From: Verrucomicrobiales bacterium | Lineage (GTDB): Bacteria; Verrucomicrobiota; Verrucomicrobiia; Limisphaerales; UBA9464 | Assembly: GCA_005805505.1 (NCBI GenBank) | Contig: SYMJ01000147.1 | Span: 1-45,479, forward strand | Length of the DNA stretch: 45,479 nucleotides | Direction: 5' to 3' | Shown: piece by piece, positions 23,716 through 31,900 of the stretch | How the letters are laid out: every line of letters begins with the position of its first letter | How positions within the stretch are numbered: position 1 is the stretch's first letter | The notes under the pieces: model-generated | What the model saw: only the letters and a program-made list of their open reading frames with translations | Told to the model about the DNA's origin: nothing | The model's database searches: none | Made by a program: the position numbers and the translations under genes

Positions 23716-25881
23716 TCAGTGACGCGGGAGGGCGGGGCGATCGGTAGCCGCTTCATGAGCTACTAGGACGGGTGACGGAGGAATTGTTAGATAGCTCGCA
23801 GCCTCGCAGGAGATCTCTTTGAAGACGGGCACACAGGCGGCTCCATAGGCGGCCCGACCGTCCGACCCGGTGGGTTCGTCGGCGCAGACCAGTAGGCAGA
23901 TCTGAGGGTTCTCAGCGGGGAGGAATCCAACAAAGGTGCTGAAATGGGCGGTGACGCCGGCAGCCATGTGGGCCTGGGTCATCTTGTTGGCCGTGCCAGT
24001 TTTACCGGCGACGGTATACTCACTGAGTGCGGCATCCTTGCCCGTGCCTTTGGAGCTCACCACTGCGGTCAGAAGTTGCACCAGGTGTTTGGCTGTGTCG
24101 GAGCGTACCACCCTGCCGACCTGACGCGGGGCAAGATTGCGAATGATGCTGCCCGAGGAGCTCTCCACGGACTTCACCAGCATGGGCTCCATCAGGATGC
24201 CGTCATTGGCCACGGCGGCGTAGGCCATGGTGATCTGGAGTGGCGTCGCGTAGATGCCGTAGCCGTAAGAAAGGATGAGCTGAGTGCCGAGGCCGTCCCA
24301 GGCCGGGATTCGCGTGTTGGGCTCTCCTCCGCAGAGGATGCCGGTCCGTCGGGTGAATCCGTAGGCCTCGGCGTACTTGACCAACGCAGTGGCTCGCGGC
24401 GGAGCAGCAGAATCCCAAAGTGCATATCCGAGCTTGGCTGCGCCCACGTTGGAGGATGCGGCGAAGGCTTCTTCCAAGGTAACCGTGTGCAGTTTGTGAC
24501 CACGCGCATCGGCGATGGGTTTCTTGCGTCCGGCAGGGGGTCGCCATAATCCGCCCTCGCAGTCGATCAGAGAACTTGGGGAGAGGTTTCGACCTGGAAG
24601 TGATTCGAGGGCGGCCGAGTAGGTGACCAGCTTGAAAGTGGATCCAGGCTCGACCAACTCAGACACTGCGTGATTGCGGTGCTGCGGTTTGCGCGGTCCG
24701 CTGGCCTGTGTCGTTGAGCCGGGTTGTCGCGCCGGTGAGTAGTCTGGATCCGTAGCGTTGGCCAGGGCCAGAATCTCACCGGTCGATGGGCGGACCAGTA
24801 TGGCCGACATCCAGTTGGGCTTCAGCTTGGCCATCCCTTGGCGCAGTGCGTTCTCCGCGACGTATTGGAGATTGGCGTCGATGGTTAGTCGGACATTCGC
24901 ACCGGGTTGCGGAACCAGGTCCAGTTCTCGGGTACCAGCCAATTCACGGCCTTTGCCTCGTCGGATGATCGCCTGACCAGCAACCCCCTGGAGCTCGTCG
25001 TTGAACTGCCGCTCGAGACCGTCGGCGCCATGGATCTCGGGGGGCAACTCTCGGGTGCGGACGCGAATGCGATTGGTGGCAGTCCGGTATTCTACGATCG
25101 GGATCATCCCGTTGGTCGTGGTTCCCAGAACGGGCAACGCGAGTTCGCCGTGCGGCATCACGCGCCGTTCCATAATTTCGGCAGTGATTCCGTTTTCGCG
25201 AACCTCCCTCAATTGGGGTTGGATCCGCTTCATGGCTAGGTTGATTTCCCGGTTGTCCCGGGCGATCTCTTTGCGAAAGCGATATCGGCTCGGCAAATCC
25301 CACCAGGCGATGGGAGCACTGTTGGTTCGTCGGCGAGCCACCGCGGTCGAAGCCGCCATCAGTAGGCGTTCCTCCGGCGATCGGAACACCTTCAAATTGG
25401 TGTGGACCCGGGTCCAGTCCACAAAGGACAGGTTGGAGGCCACCAGGACACTTTGGTTGGTGTGCAGCACTTGTACCCATTGGGTGGCAACTAGACCGGC
25501 GGAGTTGGTGCTGGCATCGGTTTTCCAGCGCAGTTCGGGTCGAATACTGAGACGGTCCTCGAGGGCCGCCGCTGGGATGGACAGCAGCGGTGAGAGCAGG
25601 GCGGCCAAGTGTTTGGCTTGGTTGCTGATCACCACTGGGTTGGCGCGGAGGTTGTAGGTGAATTGTGAATAGGTCAGGCGTTCGCCGCGACGATCGAGTA
25701 GTTCACCACGGGGTGCCGGAATGTAAGTGGTGCGGGCTGGAGAGGCGCCCAGTGTGTAGCGGGGGGAATCGGGACGAAGGCCCTGAATGTACACCAATCT
25801 CCCGGCCAACCCGATGAACACGACACAGAACAGGACGGTCAGTCCGGTCAACGTCTTGTCTGGGGTGGACGGGGTGTTCAT
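23716..25881 (-). CDS. ftsI: septal penicillin-binding protein FtsI (PBP3-type transpeptidase)
   Basis: A 721-residue class B PBP that cross-links septal peptidoglycan with FtsW. It has one N-terminal membrane helix (~11-30), a dimerisation/pedestal region with TYIPAPRGELLDRRGERL (~52-69) and GADGLERQFNDEL, then the transpeptidase domain. Catalytic motifs are S414-TFK417 (EPGSTFK), S476-S-N478 and K627-T-G629. The domain between ~90 and 280 is longer than in E. coli FtsI, which explains the extra length. No PASTA domains are present. It starts 9 bp after ftsL and is followed after 2 bp by the MurE-like gene. Distinct from the PBP2 at 40793-42823. Confidence 0.94.
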   Translation of the reverse strand: MNTPSTPDKTLTGLTVLFCVVFIGLAGRLVYIQGLRPDSPRYTLGASPARTTYIPAPRGELLDRRGERLTYSQFTYNLRANPVVISNQAKHLAALLSPLLSIPAAALEDRLSIRPELRWKTDASTNSAGLVATQWVQVLHTNQSVLVASNLSFVDWTRVHTNLKVFRSPEERLLMAASTAVARRRTNSAPIAWWDLPSRYRFRKEIARDNREINLAMKRIQPQLREVRENGITAEIMERRVMPHGELALPVLGTTTNGMIPIVEYRTATNRIRVRTRELPPEIHGADGLERQFNDELQGVAGQAIIRRGKGRELAGTRELDLVPQPGANVRLTIDANLQYVAENALRQGMAKLKPNWMSAILVRPSTGEILALANATDPDYSPARQPGSTTQASGPRKPQHRNHAVSELVEPGSTFKLVTYSAALESLPGRNLSPSSLIDCEGGLWRPPAGRKKPIADARGHKLHTVTLEEAFAASSNVGAAKLGYALWDSAAPPRATALVKYAEAYGFTRRTGILCGGEPNTRIPAWDGLGTQLILSYGYGIYATPLQITMAYAAVANDGILMEPMLVKSVESSSGSIIRNLAPRQVGRVVRSDTAKHLVQLLTAVVSSKGTGKDAALSEYTVAGKTGTANKMTQAHMAAGVTAHFSTFVGFLPAENPQICLLVCADEPTGSDGRAAYGAACVPVFKEISCEAASYLTIPPSPVLVAHEAATDRPALPRH

Positions 25882-25890
25882 GCGGTGAAT

Positions 25891-26283
25891 TTAGCGTGGG
25901 ATGGCCACGGCCAAAGGGGGGGCAGGTGCGGTAGGATGGGTGTTATTGCGGGTCAGTTCCGAATTGGGAGTGCTGCCCGGAGCCTGGTTGGTCACGTGGA
26001 TGACTTGGCGGTAGGCGATGTTGGTCAATCCCAGTCGGAGCTCCTGAATGCGGCGGATGAGCGCGGGTCGGGTGAGGAGCTTTTCGATTTCTTGATGGTC
26101 TCGCCCGATGGAGCGCTCGAGCACTGTGCATTGGGTGCGGATCTGGCTGATCTGGTCTTGAAGCCGCTGATGGGCGCGGCTTTGGAGAATCCACAGGAAC
26201 CCCAGTGTCCCGATGAGTGCGGAACCCAAGAGAGCCCGCACAATCGTGCCGAGTCGGATTTCGGAACGGTTTTTGGTGCTCAT
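25891..26283 (-). CDS. ftsL: FtsL-like division protein
   Basis: A 130-residue bitopic protein with a short basic cytoplasmic N-terminus, one membrane helix (~13-33, IVRALLGSALIGTLGFLWIL) and a coiled-coil-like region (~34-80, RLQDQISQIRTQCTVLERSI). A low-complexity Pro/Thr tail follows. FtsL sequences diverge greatly, so the call rests on size, topology and position between rsmH and ftsI, which is the standard place. It overlaps rsmH by 4 nt. In the divisome FtsL joins FtsB and FtsQ to activate FtsWI. Confidence 0.8.
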   Translation of the reverse strand: MSTKNRSEIRLGTIVRALLGSALIGTLGFLWILQSRAHQRLQDQISQIRTQCTVLERSIGRDHQEIEKLLTRPALIRRIQELRLGLTNIAYRQVIHVTNQAPGSTPNSELTRNNTHPTAPAPPLAVAIPR

Positions 26284-27221
26284 GGTTCCGGAAGTCGTTC
26301 CAGCACCCGCAGTCGCGCACTGCGGGCCCGAGGGTTGGTGCTGAGTTCTGATTCCGAGGCCGCGATTCCTTTTCGGGCTAGCTCCCGGCCACGGGGACGC
26401 CGCGGGTGCCGGAAATCCGGATGGTCCTCAGGGCCTTCGAAGTCATAGTCCCGGGCTTCGCGCCGCATGAACTCCTTGACCAGGCGATCTTCTAGAGATT
26501 GGAAACTGATGACCGCCAATCGGCCACCGGGGGCCAAGAGTTGGAACGCGCGGTTCAAGCCAGTTTGGACCGCGGTCAACTCGTCATTGGTGGCAATTCT
26601 CAATGCCTGGAAGCAGCGGGTGGCCGGGTGGGTGGGAGCTCCCCGCCGGGGACAAATCCGCTCGATGAATTGAGCTAGCTGGGCGGTGGTGGTGAAGGGG
26701 CGATTACGGCGCTCAGTCTCGATCGCTCGGGCAATTTTTCGGGAATGACGCTCATCGCCCAGTTTCCAAAAATGGTCCGCCAATTTGATGGCCGGGAGCG
26801 TGTTGACGAGGTCGGCCGCGGTGGGGCCAGCTCCGCTCTGATCCATGCGCATGTCCAGAGGTCCATCCTTCTGGAAGGAGAACCCGCGCTCGGGCGTGTC
26901 GAGTTGATGGGAACTAACGCCGAGATCGAGCAGGATTCCGTCGAGGGATCGGGGGGCGATCCACTGGTCTGCCTCGGTGAAATTGCACTGATGGGTCTCT
27001 AAGCGCTCGCTGTAGGGCTTGAGTCGTTCACGGGCGGCGGAAAGGGCCTCGGTGTCCCGGTCGCAACCGTAGAGAAATCCATCCGGTGAGCTGGCCTCCA
27101 GAATCGCCGCAGCGTGACCACCGCCACCCAGGGTGCCATCCAGGTAACGTCCGTGTGCCTTGGGTTGGAGTGCGCTCACTACTTCGGTCAGTAGAACGGG
27201 TTGGTGGGAAAACGAGGGCAC
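26280..27221 (-). CDS. rsmH: 16S rRNA (cytosine(1402)-N(4))-methyltransferase
   Basis: A 313-residue SAM-dependent methyltransferase (formerly MraW) that modifies C1402 of 16S rRNA. It shows the full family pattern: HQPVLLTEVVSAL, YLDGTLGGGGHAAAIL (SAM loop), LDGILLDLGVSSHQLD, ERGFSFQKDGPLDMRMD, RHSRKIARAI, ATRCFQALRIATNDEL, LAVISFQSLEDRLVKEF. The length is normal. It lies 14 bp after the unknown 131-aa gene and overlaps ftsL by 4 nt. Confidence 0.97.
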   Translation of the reverse strand: MPSFSHQPVLLTEVVSALQPKAHGRYLDGTLGGGGHAAAILEASSPDGFLYGCDRDTEALSAARERLKPYSERLETHQCNFTEADQWIAPRSLDGILLDLGVSSHQLDTPERGFSFQKDGPLDMRMDQSGAGPTAADLVNTLPAIKLADHFWKLGDERHSRKIARAIETERRNRPFTTTAQLAQFIERICPRRGAPTHPATRCFQALRIATNDELTAVQTGLNRAFQLLAPGGRLAVISFQSLEDRLVKEFMRREARDYDFEGPEDHPDFRHPRRPRGRELARKGIAASESELSTNPRARSARLRVLERLPEP

Positions 27222-27235
27222 GAGGCATCAAGCAT

Positions 27236-27631
27236 TCAGTCCCGCGCGACCAGGCGACTGGTCTCCGGTGCCCGGTTCCGCAGGCGGTTGACGGCCAGTT
27301 CAGGATCGTGGGTTCCGCCGGCTCCGGGCGGTCGAGTCTCGTGCAGGAGTCGAGTTTCTCGGCGGCGGCGCACCAGTTCCACGTCGTCCTCGACGAGGTC
27401 GTTGCGCAGGGGTGTCACCGCAGGCAGTTGGAGCTCTCCCTGAATGAGGTTTCGGTTCGGTGTTCGATGATTCTCAAAGGAGAAAAAGCGGCGGACGAGT
27501 GTCTCGGGTAGTGCTTTGACGGAACCGAGTGGGACGCCCCCCAAGCTAGAGGTTTGTTGAAGGGAAGAGAGTGGGCCGCGTTGGCCCGAAGAAAACCAAG
27601 AGCGCGGGTTGAGCAGTGTCAACAGCTTCAT
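27236..27631 (-). CDS. unknown protein between mraZ and rsmH
   Basis: A 131-residue protein that I do not recognise. The start MKLLTLLNPRSWF at 27631 is chosen because its ATG overlaps the mraZ stop in an ATGA junction, which implies coupled translation. It ends 14 bp before rsmH. The N-terminal ~12 residues could form a short amphipathic or hydrophobic helix. The middle (ETLVRRFFSFENHRTPNRNLIQGELQLPAVTPLRNDL) looks folded. The C-terminal third is very rich in Arg and Glu (VRRRRETRLLHETRPP). There is no signal peptide, membrane helix or known motif. mraZ and rsmH are adjacent in most bacteria, so an inserted gene here is notable. Its tight fit in the operon argues that it is real. Confidence 0.65.
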   Translation of the reverse strand: MKLLTLLNPRSWFSSGQRGPLSSLQQTSSLGGVPLGSVKALPETLVRRFFSFENHRTPNRNLIQGELQLPAVTPLRNDLVEDDVELVRRRRETRLLHETRPPGAGGTHDPELAVNRLRNRAPETSRLVARD

Positions 27632-28137
27632 GTCTTTTGGGGATTCTGGACCTTTTTGATAAGCCGTTCTGAGAGGCGGGCCATTTGATAGGCTTCTGGG
27701 TTCCACAGCTCGAATCGATCGATGCATCCGACGAAAAGAACGTCATCGGTCAGACCTGCGGCTCCGCGCATTTCTTTGGGCAAACAAATCCGCCCGGCGC
27801 TGTCGAGTTCTAGCTCGATGATCCGATCCACATAGTCGTGTCTCTCGGCCAGTCTCAGCGGGTCGGTGAAGTCGCCCTGGCAGATCGGGTTGCTGAAGCG
27901 CTCGAATTGTTCGACGGGCAGCACCATCACGAATTCTGCCTCCGACGGGTGTCGGATCATCACCGCCATAAGGGACAGTCTGGAGGGATCTTCAGGTCGC
28001 CATTTGGCTGGCAATGGAACCCGTCCCTGGGAATCGAGCTTGTGGTCGTAGCGCCAGGTGAAACGGGGTCGCTGGGATGCTGGAGTTGCTCCAGTCATAC
28101 CGGCTCCGATTTCTGTAATGTCACCTGCGGCGGTCAT
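27628..28137 (-). CDS. mraZ: transcriptional regulator MraZ
   Basis: A 169-residue AbrB-fold DNA-binding protein that heads the dcw cluster. It carries the two family repeats: YDHKLDSQGRVPLPAKWR (first DxKGR-type motif) and IELELDSAGRICLPKEMRG (second), each followed by the expected strands (FVMVLPVEQFERF; VLFVGCIDRFELWNPEAY). About 25 extra residues precede the first repeat, and MTGATPASQRP at Met14 is an alternative start. In other bacteria MraZ binds GTGGG-type repeats upstream of its own gene. No such repeat array is evident here, so the operator may differ. Divergent from queA. Confidence 0.94.
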   Translation of the reverse strand: MTAAGDITEIGAGMTGATPASQRPRFTWRYDHKLDSQGRVPLPAKWRPEDPSRLSLMAVMIRHPSEAEFVMVLPVEQFERFSNPICQGDFTDPLRLAERHDYVDRIIELELDSAGRICLPKEMRGAAGLTDDVLFVGCIDRFELWNPEAYQMARLSERLIKKVQNPQKT

Positions 28138-28147
28138 TTAAGTGTGT

Positions 28148-28162
28148 GAGGGATTACCCCTC
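28148..28162. repeat. short inverted repeat next to the mraZ start
   Basis: Arms GAGGG and CCCTC flank a 5-nt centre, 11 bp upstream of the mraZ start codon. In the mRNA it would form a small hairpin near the ribosome-binding region. In DNA it could be a protein-binding dyad. The arms are short enough for chance. Confidence 0.3.
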
Positions 28163-28204
28163 GTCCAGAAGCATCCGAACGTACTGAATCCTGTGAACGG
28201 CTAC

Positions 28205-28234
28205 TTCTTACAGCAAATGCCTCCCTTTTTGCAA
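28205..28234 (-). promoter_or_regulatory. candidate mraZ (dcw) promoter
   Basis: On the minus strand TTGCAA (28229-28234) and TAAGAA (28205-28210) are separated by 18 bp, with the -10 about 67 bp before the mraZ start. Matches to the sigma-70 consensus are only partial. The 237-bp mraZ-queA gap is AT-rich and must contain promoters for both directions, so other pairs are possible. Confidence 0.25.
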
Positions 28235-28374
28235 CTAACTCATTCCATTTTCTTACTATTTCTTATGAACAAGTTATAAACAATTGGGGTTTAGTCTGAA
28301 ATGCCAATGAATACCGTTAACATTTAAGCCATGTTCGGATCGACATTTTCGGTTGTTTCCCTTTTCCTCCCTGT

Positions 28375-29445
28375 GTGCGTGTAGCGGATTTTGATTTTGA
28401 CCTGCCGTCCGATCGCATTGCCCAATCTCCGCCCGCGGAGCGGGATGGGTCTCGACTGATGGTGTTGGACCGTCATTCCGGGGGGCGAGAGCATCAGAAA
28501 TTCTCCGATATCGTTAATCTTTTACGAGGAGGCGATGTGTTGGTGATGAACGATTCTCGGGTCATCCCCGCTCGCTTGCTGGGGCGAAAACTTGAGTCAC
28601 CGGGTCGAGTGGAACTCTTGTTGCTCGAGGAGACCGAGGCGGGTTTTTGGTGGTCCATGGTCCGCCCGGGAAAACGAGTTCGACCGGGCATGCGTCTGCA
28701 ATTCGGTGAACCCGGGACGGGTCAACTGGTGTGCGAGGTCGTTGAAAAGAATTGCGACGGGCACATCCTGGTCCGGTGGGAGCAACCGGAATTCTTCTGG
28801 GAACGGCTCTCCAAGATCGGTCAAATTCCATTGCCTCCTTACATTGAGCGGGGCGAGCAGGGCGCCAGCGAACAAGATGCTGTCCGGTATCAGACCGTCT
28901 ATGGTCGTGCTGCGGGGTCGGTGGCCGCACCGACGGCCGGTCTGCATTTTACGGACCGGATTTTGCGTTCTCTGGAGGCCAAGGGGGTTCGTCTGTGCTA
29001 CGTGACCTTGCACGTCGGGGCCGGAACCTTCCTTCCGGTTAAGGCAGAGTCGCTATCCGAGCACACCATGCACGAAGAACGGTATTTTTTAGGTATTGAG
29101 ACTGCTCAGTCTCTCAATGACGCTCGAGCATCGGGGAGGCGTGTCATCGCCGTGGGAACTACCAGCATGCGCGTTTTGGAGACCGTGGCCGCCCAGACCG
29201 AAGGCCCCATCCAACCGTGCACCGGTCGGACCCGTATTTTTATTCACCCACCCTATCGGTTTCGCATAGTTAATGGGCTCCTGACAAACTTCCATCTGCC
29301 CCGAAGCACCTTACTGATGTTGGTCAGTGCCTTTGCCGATCCGGGGGGGCTTGGGGGGCGCGAACGCATTCAGTCGGCGTACGCGGAGGCCATTCAGGAG
29401 CACTATCGGTTCTTTAGTTATGGCGACGCCATGTTCCTCCATTGA
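28375..29445 (+). CDS. queA: S-adenosylmethionine:tRNA ribosyltransferase-isomerase
   Basis: A 356-residue enzyme of queuosine synthesis that transfers and isomerises the ribosyl part of SAM onto preQ1 in tRNA. The start is GTG at 28375, supported by alignment of VADFDFDLPSDRIAQSPPAERDGSRLM with the family N-terminus. Other family blocks are MNDSRVIPARLLGRK, ERYQTVYGR-like VRYQTVYGRAAGSVAAPTAGLHFT, TLHVGAGTFLPV, HTMHEERY, VIAVGTTSMRVLE, TRIFIHPPYRFRIVNGLLTNFHLPRSTLLML and a final HYRFFSYGDAMFLH. Full length. It overlaps the next gene by 26 nt. Confidence 0.97.
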   Translation: MRVADFDFDLPSDRIAQSPPAERDGSRLMVLDRHSGGREHQKFSDIVNLLRGGDVLVMNDSRVIPARLLGRKLESPGRVELLLLEETEAGFWWSMVRPGKRVRPGMRLQFGEPGTGQLVCEVVEKNCDGHILVRWEQPEFFWERLSKIGQIPLPPYIERGEQGASEQDAVRYQTVYGRAAGSVAAPTAGLHFTDRILRSLEAKGVRLCYVTLHVGAGTFLPVKAESLSEHTMHEERYFLGIETAQSLNDARASGRRVIAVGTTSMRVLETVAAQTEGPIQPCTGRTRIFIHPPYRFRIVNGLLTNFHLPRSTLLMLVSAFADPGGLGGRERIQSAYAEAIQEHYRFFSYGDAMFLH

Positions 29446-30202
29446 ATCGCTTCCTGGTTTGCCGGAAGCCGGGCAACGACCGTATGTCGTCATGAACATG
29501 GCCATGACGGCCGATGGCAAGGTGGCTACCGCTGGCCGCGAAGTGACCACTTTTGGGAGCCCTCACGATAAAAAGGCCCTCTATGCCCTACGGGCTACTG
29601 CCGACGCCCTCCTGTGCGGAGCTCGAACCGTCGAAGAAACCGGAGCTACTTTGGGGACAGGCTCCTCGGAACATAGGGACGCCCGGCGGCGAGCGGGGTT
29701 GGCTTCAGTGCCCGTCCGAGTGGTGGTGAGTGGCTCCGGATCTCTGTCCTCTGAGGCAGAATTATGGAAGCGTCCCGGGGCCCCAATCGTGATTTTTAGC
29801 GCTGGAAACGCTTCAAAACCAAATCTGCAACGATTGCGTGATCTCGGAGCTGAGGTTTGGAGTTCGCCCGGCAGTCAGGTCGATTTTCCAGCCGCCTTGG
29901 CCTGGTTGGCCGGGCGTCACGGAATTCGTCGCTTGGTTGCGGAGGGCGGGGGACGGGTGAATGCCACTCTTTTGGCCGCGGACTGTGTCGATGAAATCCG
30001 ACTTACCTGGGTTCCCCGGATCTTTGGGGGACAGGCTGCTCCCACGATCGCAGACGGCCCCTTGGCGGCCTGCCTGGCGGATGCGGTGCGCTTTCGCCTG
30101 GTCCGCGTGAGGACGGTGGGGAATGAGCGCTTCCTGCAGTATGTCCGCGCCGACCGCGGCGCTATTTCGCACCCTGCCGAATCCACTCCTCCACCTGTTT
30201 GA
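29420..30202 (+). CDS. RibD C-terminal/dihydrofolate reductase-like reductase
   Basis: A 260-residue protein of the RibD C-terminal (pyrimidine reductase) family with a DHFR-like NADPH fold. The start MATPCSSIE at 29420, inside the end of queA, is preferred. The core opens with RPYVVMNMAMTADGKVAT, then GSPHDKKALYALRATADALLCGARTVEE (NADPH site), VPVRVVVSGSGSL, and RRLVAEGGGRVNATLLAADCVDEIRLTWVPRIFGG with the GGG phosphate-binding loop. There is no N-terminal deaminase domain, so this is a stand-alone reductase. It may act in riboflavin synthesis (RibD2-like) or on another substrate. The gene end overlaps the convergent cytochrome gene by 41 bp. Confidence 0.85.
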   Translation: MATPCSSIESLPGLPEAGQRPYVVMNMAMTADGKVATAGREVTTFGSPHDKKALYALRATADALLCGARTVEETGATLGTGSSEHRDARRRAGLASVPVRVVVSGSGSLSSEAELWKRPGAPIVIFSAGNASKPNLQRLRDLGAEVWSSPGSQVDFPAALAWLAGRHGIRRLVAEGGGRVNATLLAADCVDEIRLTWVPRIFGGQAAPTIADGPLAACLADAVRFRLVRVRTVGNERFLQYVRADRGAISHPAESTPPPV

Positions 30203-30911
30203 GAGACTTCTCGGGAATCCGATGGGCCTCTGGCTTGGGAATGTCTTCATCCTTTCCGGCGAGGATGGTCAGGAGTGATGACTTGCGGAGGTCGCCAGGC
30301 ACAACGACCCGGCCGTAGGTCTTGCCCCCGGTGAGCAACCTTTCGAGTGAATCCACCGAGAACCCGCCCTCTGCGGTTGCGCCGGAATGGCATTTGGCAC
30401 AGGAAGCGATCAAGAGTTTCTGGATATCTGGTTCAAAGCGAACCACCTGGATCACCTCGGCGATGGGTCCATCGGGCCAAACGGCTCCTTGATCGATCCA
30501 CGCTCGAAGCAGGCCGATTTGTTCAGCGGTGAGCGGGTCGCTTTCACCGGGTTTGCCTCCGGGCGGAGGCATGAGCATTTCATCAATGAACCCCGCGGCC
30601 ATGAGGATGATCGCGCTTTTGGTGCTGTCTCTGGCCTGGATAGCGGGGCCGTGGTCGGCGGTCACCTTGAAAGCGCCTTCCCGGGTATCCATGCGGTATT
30701 TCCCTTTCTGCTTTTCGGGGCCGTGGCACTTGAAACAAGCCGCCTTGAATAGCGGATAAACCTCCGTTTTGAAGTCTACCGGTCGTTTCAGGGCAGGTGG
30801 CAGTTTGGCCAACTGGGCCGGAGGGATTGGAACTTGCGCCAAGAGGGGTAGCGCCCAGAGCACCGACCACAGCGCCGCCCAACTGGGAAGGAACTTCAAC
30901 CTCGGGATCAT
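30162..30911 (-). CDS. exported di-heme cytochrome c (PSCyt1-like)
   Basis: A 249-residue periplasmic protein with a signal peptide (basic N-terminus, WAALWSVLWALPLLAQ, cleavage near residue 25). There are two CxxCH heme sites: CFKCH at 59-63, inside the FKAACFKCHGPEKQKGKYRMDTREG context typical of planctomycete-type cytochrome c domains, and CAKCH at 171-175. MLMPPPGGKP (~112-121) may supply an axial Met. The second half is a smaller c-type domain ending with IPEKSLKQVEEWIRQGAK. Usually such domains accompany DUF1549/DUF1553 proteins; none is adjacent here. The 3' end overlaps the convergent reductase gene. Confidence 0.88.
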   Translation of the reverse strand: MIPRLKFLPSWAALWSVLWALPLLAQVPIPPAQLAKLPPALKRPVDFKTEVYPLFKAACFKCHGPEKQKGKYRMDTREGAFKVTADHGPAIQARDSTKSAIILMAAGFIDEMLMPPPGGKPGESDPLTAEQIGLLRAWIDQGAVWPDGPIAEVIQVVRFEPDIQKLLIASCAKCHSGATAEGGFSVDSLERLLTGGKTYGRVVVPGDLRKSSLLTILAGKDEDIPKPEAHRIPEKSLKQVEEWIRQGAK

Positions 30912-30977
30912 GGCCTGAAGCTTAAAGATCGAATGCGACCGAGGGAAGTGCGGGCTCTAGGTGCCTTTTCGCAGCGA

Positions 30978-31712
30978 TCAACCGCCGCGGAGCCAGAATG
31001 TCAGGGCCGGAATCCAGACCAGCGTCGGTAACAAATTGGCTAGAGCGGCTCGACGCACACCGGCGATAGCTGGGGCGCTGCAAAGAATCAGCAGGCTGCA
31101 AGCCGTCATGAGTGCATCGGAAACGCCCTGGGCTGGGAGCCAACGGGCCAAGGCTGCCGCGCCCGCCGTCCAGCAAGCCTGCCAGACGAGGATCACCCCC
31201 AGCATCAGGAGGGACAGGCTCCATCGGATTGGGGACAGGCTCCGAACCCACGCATAGAGCGCAACCGCGTCCAAGGCGGCCTTCAAGGCCAGTCCGACCC
31301 ACCGATGTTCCAGTCCGTCCTGGACTGCGGCGGGAATGAGCAATGGGTTGAGCGCCAGAAGAGCTCCGATGGACAGCGCACCCGGCACATCGGTGGGTTT
31401 TCCATTAGGGCTGGGCAGATGACTCGAAAGGGTGCGACCCCAGGTGTCTAGAACCCGCTGCAGGCCCAGAATTCGGCCGGTGAGGTTGCCCAACACGAGG
31501 CCGACCAGCGCAATGCCCAAATATCGGATCGCCCCGGACATTGGGGTGGGCAGGGCATGGAGGATCCCGATCCCGCCGATGAGCGCCGCCAAGCCAGCGG
31601 CCCCCCAGCGGAATCGCCCCAAGTCGGGAGGTTGATTGTCTTTGCCCAGGGGGCGTCGAGCCCATAGGAGGGCCCCAACCCCGGCAACGGCGTTAATCCA
31701 AGTGCCCAGCAC
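30978..31712 (-). CDS. DUF554-type integral membrane protein
   Basis: A 244-residue polytopic protein that resembles the DUF554 (YdfK-like) family. It begins LGTWINAVAGVGALLW, has LGNLTGRILGLQRVLDTWG in the first half, then the hallmark block GALSIGALLALNPLLIPAAVQDGLEHRWVGLALKAALDAVALYAW, and ends ANLLPTLVWIPALTFWL. About seven membrane helices are visible. I chose the GTG at 31712 because the family starts at this point; the frame is open to an ATG at 31850, but the added 46 residues do not resemble the family. The function of DUF554 proteins is unknown. It lies 66 bp upstream of the cytochrome gene in the same direction. Confidence 0.75.
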   Translation of the reverse strand: MLGTWINAVAGVGALLWARRPLGKDNQPPDLGRFRWGAAGLAALIGGIGILHALPTPMSGAIRYLGIALVGLVLGNLTGRILGLQRVLDTWGRTLSSHLPSPNGKPTDVPGALSIGALLALNPLLIPAAVQDGLEHRWVGLALKAALDAVALYAWVRSLSPIRWSLSLLMLGVILVWQACWTAGAAALARWLPAQGVSDALMTACSLLILCSAPAIAGVRRAALANLLPTLVWIPALTFWLRGG

Positions 31713-31900
31713 TGCCAGTGAGGCTCTCTGGAAATGGTTGAATCTGCAACCCGTCTGCAGGGCGGTGGATTTAAGGAATCGACGGATTGTTGCGAAATCC
31801 ACTTGCCCCAGGTTTACAAATGGTTTTCTTAGCCGGTTCTCGGATGGCACGTGGAGTTAAAAGTAAGACTTAGTGCCGCCAGAGACGTTTTCTAGAATTC

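Noticed and set aside
28138-28374. MraZ boxes (repeated GTGGG) upstream of mraZ
   Set aside because: I searched both strands of the gap by eye and found no spaced series of GTGGG or CCCAC.
31713-31850. 46-codon N-terminal extension of the DUF554-type gene to an ATG at 31850
   Set aside because: The extra residues do not resemble the family, which begins at the LGTWINA segment; the GTG at 31712 was preferred, with some doubt.
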